Source: Okibacterium fritillariae (GTDB lineage Bacteria > Actinomycetota > Actinomycetes > Actinomycetales > Microbacteriaceae). Taken from it: a stretch of 64,000 nucleotides of DNA. Positions 61,421 to 64,000 of this stretch are shown here, piece after piece (the stretch's first letter is position 1; the number at the start of each line of letters is the position of its first letter). A program made the position numbers and the translations under genes. The notes under the pieces were generated by a model. That model saw only the letters and a list, made by a program, of their open reading frames with translations. It made no database searches and was not told where the DNA came from. The stretch spans positions 556,524 through 620,523 of the forward strand of contig NZ_FUZP01000002.1 in the NCBI RefSeq assembly GCF_900167575.1. Direction: 5' to 3'.

Positions 61421-62035
61421 TCAGGCCGCGAGTGTCCCCAGTCGCTCCAGCAGGCGCCGCAACGCCACCACCGAGCGTTCTTCGAGCCGTATTCCGGCAG
61501 CTTTGATGCGCAGGCTGGCCGCGGATGCCGTGATCCCCAGTGCCTCGGCGGCCTGCTTCTGGCTCATCCCGCCCGCCAAGAGGTCGGCGATTTCCCATCC
61601 GCCGTCGGTGCGTCGTTCCCGCAGCGACAGCAGCAGGTCGATCAGCGCCTCGCAATCGCGCGCCAGGTCGGCTGCTTCGCCCTCGTCGGCACCCGTCTGG
61701 AGCGCGAATCGTGTCGGCGCCTTCTTCGCTCGATCGACCGCGGTCCGGGCTGCGTAGTACGCGTCTCCCGTGGCTTCCCGGGTCGACGCCGGCAGTGGAT
61801 GTCGCACCCCACCGACCCCGACACCCACACTCCACCAGGCTGCTCGTGTCAGCCCCAGCACGATGTCGAGCACGACCGCGGCGTCGTCGACGGCGACCTG
61901 GAACTCGTCGCCTGCAGTTCGTTCAGCCGGCAGCACGAGGGTCTCCCCATGTTTCGCGGTTACCTCGCGCACCGCTCGGGCGACGAGATCATCGTGCGTT
62001 CGACTCTGAACCTGATCTACGGTCACCACAAACAT
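61421..62035 (-). CDS. SatD-like protein with C-terminal helix-turn-helix
   Basis: A 204-residue protein. The N-terminal part has a GDEFQ motif (about 40-44), a central GVGVGG...P segment and a DAYYAARTAVDRAKK helix, features of the SatD family named after a Streptococcus operon. That fold recalls GGDEF/nucleotide-cyclase domains, though no activity is known. The C-terminus (about 160-195, MSQKQAAEALGITASAASLRIK) is a helix-turn-helix. GGGAGTGA precedes the ATG at 62035. An upstream start at 62077 would add 14 residues. Likely role: a regulator linked to the membrane protein. Confidence 0.7.
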   Translation of the reverse strand: MFVVTVDQVQSRTHDDLVARAVREVTAKHGETLVLPAERTAGDEFQVAVDDAAVVLDIVLGLTRAAWWSVGVGVGGVRHPLPASTREATGDAYYAARTAVDRAKKAPTRFALQTGADEGEAADLARDCEALIDLLLSLRERRTDGGWEIADLLAGGMSQKQAAEALGITASAASLRIKAAGIRLEERSVVALRRLLERLGTLAA

Positions 62036-62060
62036 CTTCACTCCCACCCTCAATTCCCCC

Positions 62061-62089
62061 AACATAAGCCCAAACACTCAACAAAACAA
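62061..62089 (-). promoter_or_regulatory. Promoter of the SatD-like operon
   Basis: On the minus strand TTGTTT (62089-62084) and TATGTT (62066-62061) are separated by 17 bases, within an AT-rich stretch that stands out from the surrounding GC-rich DNA. Confidence 0.6.
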
Positions 62090-62240
62090 CATCAAGCAAA
62101 TACCCAAAACCCCCGAGCTGGTGGCAACACCGCATATCGAGCAGGCAGCCGTCCCTGCCCCCGGTAGTTATGTCATCTCGCCTCATCGAACGCGGAACGC
62201 CGATCGGGGCTGCTTCCGTATCCCCACGCAGCCGCGCTGA

Positions 62241-62246
62241 TAGCCT
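62241..62246 (+). promoter_or_regulatory. -10 element for leaderless tyrS
   Basis: TAGCCT ends seven bases before the GTG at 62254, and only one base before the in-frame ATG at 62248. Confidence 0.5.
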
Positions 62247-62253
62247 TATGCCC

Positions 62254-63549
62254 GTGCCCGACCTGCAACGAACCCCCGCAAACGACCCGACTTTCGACAA
62301 TGTGTGGGATGAGATCCTCTGGCGAGGCCTCGTCCACGTGTCCACCGACCAGGAGCAGCTCCGCGCCCTCCTCGGAGGAGAGTCGATCACGTACTACTGC
62401 GGTTTCGACCCCACCGCTCCGAGTCTGCATCTCGGCAACCTGGTCCAGCTGCTTCTCATGCGGCGCCTGCAGCTCGCCGGCCACCGCCCACTCGGTCTCG
62501 TCGGTGGGTCGACGGGTCTCATCGGCGATCCTCGTCCCACGGCCGAGCGCACGCTCAACACCCCCGAGGTGGTCGCCGGCTGGGTGAGCGATCTGCAGAA
62601 GCAGGTGTCGACCTACCTCAGCTTCGAGGGTGACAACGCCGCGAGCCTCGTCAACAACCTCGACTGGACGGCGCCCCTCACGGCCATCGAGTTCCTTCGC
62701 GAGATCGGCAAGCACTATCGCGTGGGCACGATGATCAAAAAGGATGCCGTGAGCGCGCGGCTCAATTCCGAGAACGGCATCAGCTACGCGGAGTTCAGCT
62801 ACCAGATCTTGCAGGGGCTCGACTACCTCGAACTCTTCCGCACACGGCAGTGTGTGTTGCAGACCGGTGGCAGTGACCAGTGGGGCAACCTCACGAGTGG
62901 CACGGACCTCATCCACCGGGTCGAGCGAGCCACGGTGCATGCGATCGGCACACCGCTGATCACCAACTCCGATGGTACGAAGTTCGGCAAGAGCGAGGGT
63001 AACGCCATCTGGCTCAACCCCGAGATGACGAGCCCGTACGCGTTCTACCAGTTCTGGGTGAACACGGACGATGCCGATGTCATCGAGCGCCTCAAGGTCT
63101 TCACTTTCCTCACGCGCGCCGAGATCGAAGCGCTCCAGGCCTCGGTCGAACAGGAGCCGTTCAAGCGTGAGGCGCAGAAGACTCTCGCGTTCGAGGTCAC
63201 GAGCCTCGTGCACGGCGTGGATGCTACGAATTCGGCCATCCTCGCCGCGCAGGCTCTCTTCGGCCAGGCCGATCTGACAGACCTCGACCCGGGCACCCTG
63301 CGCGCCGCCCTTTCAGAACTCCCGAACGTCAACGTCCCGTCGGGGTCATCTGTCACCCAACTCCTCGTCGACACGGGCCTCACGTCGAGCCTGGGCGAAG
63401 CGCGCCGAGCGGTCGCCCAAGGTGGCGTCTACGTCAACAACATTAAGGTCACGGATGATTCGGCCACAGTCGTCGATGCCCTGCCCGGGGGAGTGGCGGT
63501 CCTTCGCCGCGGCAAGAAGACCCTCGCGGGCATCTTCCTCGAGCAATAA
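62254..63549 (+). CDS. tyrS: Tyrosyl-tRNA synthetase
   Basis: A 431-residue class I synthetase. The HIGH-type motif is PTAPSLHLGNL, the KMSKS-type motif is KFGKSEG, and an S4-like RNA-binding domain closes the protein (GEARRAVAQGGVYVNN). The GTG start is preferred from the position of the -10 element; ATG at 62248 would add two residues. It is followed by a terminator and then by the rRNA leader. Confidence 0.96.
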   Translation: MPDLQRTPANDPTFDNVWDEILWRGLVHVSTDQEQLRALLGGESITYYCGFDPTAPSLHLGNLVQLLLMRRLQLAGHRPLGLVGGSTGLIGDPRPTAERTLNTPEVVAGWVSDLQKQVSTYLSFEGDNAASLVNNLDWTAPLTAIEFLREIGKHYRVGTMIKKDAVSARLNSENGISYAEFSYQILQGLDYLELFRTRQCVLQTGGSDQWGNLTSGTDLIHRVERATVHAIGTPLITNSDGTKFGKSEGNAIWLNPEMTSPYAFYQFWVNTDDADVIERLKVFTFLTRAEIEALQASVEQEPFKREAQKTLAFEVTSLVHGVDATNSAILAAQALFGQADLTDLDPGTLRAALSELPNVNVPSGSSVTQLLVDTGLTSSLGEARRAVAQGGVYVNNIKVTDDSATVVDALPGGVAVLRRGKKTLAGIFLEQ

Positions 63550-63566
63550 CTCGCACAACAAACAAT

Positions 63567-63599
63567 GGATGCCGGTCACCCCTGTGGTGGCCGGCATCC
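63567..63599 (+). terminator. tyrS terminator
   Basis: A 14-bp stem (63567-63580 with 63586-63599, one G-U pair) with a five-base loop and no U tract. Confidence 0.82.
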
Positions 63600-63757
63600 G
63601 CCGTTTCCGCGTAAACACGGGCGACACGCCCGGGATGCAACCCGAATTTGCGGCGGTCCCAGGACCTGCGTAGAGTAACTACTCGTCACCCCAAAGGTGC
63701 GGGAGAGCCGAAGAGCTTCCCGGCCTCAAGCGGGGGCCAATCCCAATCAGTTACCAC

Positions 63758-63773
63758 GTTGAACTTGTTCAAC
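63758..63773 (+). promoter_or_regulatory. 16-bp palindrome over the -35 of the rRNA upstream promoter
   Basis: GTTGAACTTGTTCAAC is a perfect inverted repeat with 7-base arms, a form typical of MarR-type operators. It overlaps TTGTTC (63765-63770). Confidence 0.55.
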
Positions 63774-63793
63774 TGAGCGTAATGATCTAGGAT
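63765..63793 (+). promoter_or_regulatory. Candidate promoter of the rRNA operon
   Basis: TTGTTC (63765-63770) and TAGGAT (63788-63793) are separated by 17 bases. Transcription would begin near 63800 and enter the rRNA leader. The 450 bases from 63550 to the window end contain no convincing protein-coding gene. Confidence 0.5.
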
Positions 63794-63928
63794 TGAAAAC
63801 CCACCACCGGAGTTATTTTCTCCCACTTGTGCGCCTCGGTGCCAGACGTGAGAAGCTCTTGAAAATGTGGTGTAGGTTAGAGAAGTTGCCCTGATGAACA
63901 GCCTCCGGGTGGGTTTGTTGGGTGCGTC

Positions 63929-64000
63929 TGATCTTTGAGAACTCAACAGCGTGCACAATGTCAAATGCCAAATAACCTCGGCATCCATTTTTTGGGTGTT
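63929..64000 (+). ncRNA. Leader of an rRNA operon, continuing beyond the window
   Basis: The tgatctttgagaactcaaca segment is the boxA-like antitermination and RNase III-region sequence found directly before 16S rRNA genes of Microbacteriaceae and other Gram-positives. The 16S gene itself is not in the window, so this is an inference from the leader only. Confidence 0.7.

Noticed and set aside
63686..63988. A 100-residue minus-strand frame at the window end
   Set aside because: It is antisense to the rRNA leader and promoter; such frames are common false calls there.

Overview
The window is about 64 kb of high-GC chromosomal DNA from an actinobacterium, most probably a member of the Microbacteriaceae. 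This rests on the gene order dapB, thyX, dapA, rnj, ftsK, pgsA, cinA, clgR, recA, recX, miaB, miaA, dapF, hflX, lexA, and on a PriA-type HisA, RNase J, an Actino-pnp leader, a gluABCD importer and many leaderless genes. No phage, insertion sequence, CRISPR array, toxin-antitoxin pair or biosynthetic cluster was seen. This is mainly a housekeeping segment, and the interesting material is regulatory or in low-complexity extensions.

Layout. 1-8024: metabolic and membrane genes (FAH hydrolase cut by the window edge, PrsW protease, FKBP, apt, DUF1304, LLM flavoprotein, a Gln/Gly-rich membrane protein, rpsO, acyltransferase). 8189-10767: a structured leader and pnp. 11025-16687: aldo/keto reductase, phosphatase, dapB with a TPR gene, an epimerase/OsmC pair on the minus strand, and thyX. 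16763-26988: dapA, rnj, an adaptor/ATPase/permease operon, ftsK, pgsA, cinA. 27241-37723: clgR, DUF3046, recA-recX, miaB-miaA, a 9-bp minisatellite, dapF, an rRNA-methylase-like gene, hflX, lexA and a divergent LysM gene. 37792-41747: hisC-hisB-hisH-priA-sseB. 41937-43850: DUF1844, then infC-rpmI-rplT. 44053-52101: TrmH-like methyltransferase, gluABCD, pheS-pheT. 52315-60659: a candidate arginine leader peptide followed by argCJBDFGH. 60742-63549: a membrane protein with a SatD-like regulator, then tyrS. The end of the window is the leader of an rRNA operon whose 16S gene lies outside.

How the genes work together. Lysine/DAP synthesis (dapA, dapB, dapF), histidine and arginine synthesis and glutamate uptake give a nitrogen-metabolism theme. 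recA, recX, lexA and the LysM protein form the core of an SOS response, with recognisable LexA boxes before recA and lexA. infC-rpmI-rplT, rpsO, pheST, tyrS, miaAB and two predicted methyltransferases serve translation. pnp and rnj form the RNA-decay core.

Expression signals. Sixteen starts in the window are preceded by a -10 hexamer (almost always TANNNT) that ends 6-8 bases before the start codon, so those mRNAs should be leaderless. One of these marks a 30-codon ORF with eight Arg codons, 100 bp before argC. It is the best candidate here for an undescribed regulatory system, because the operon lacks the argR gene commonly found between argF and argG. Most transcription ends are long GC-rich hairpins without a U tract. 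infC appears to begin with ATC.
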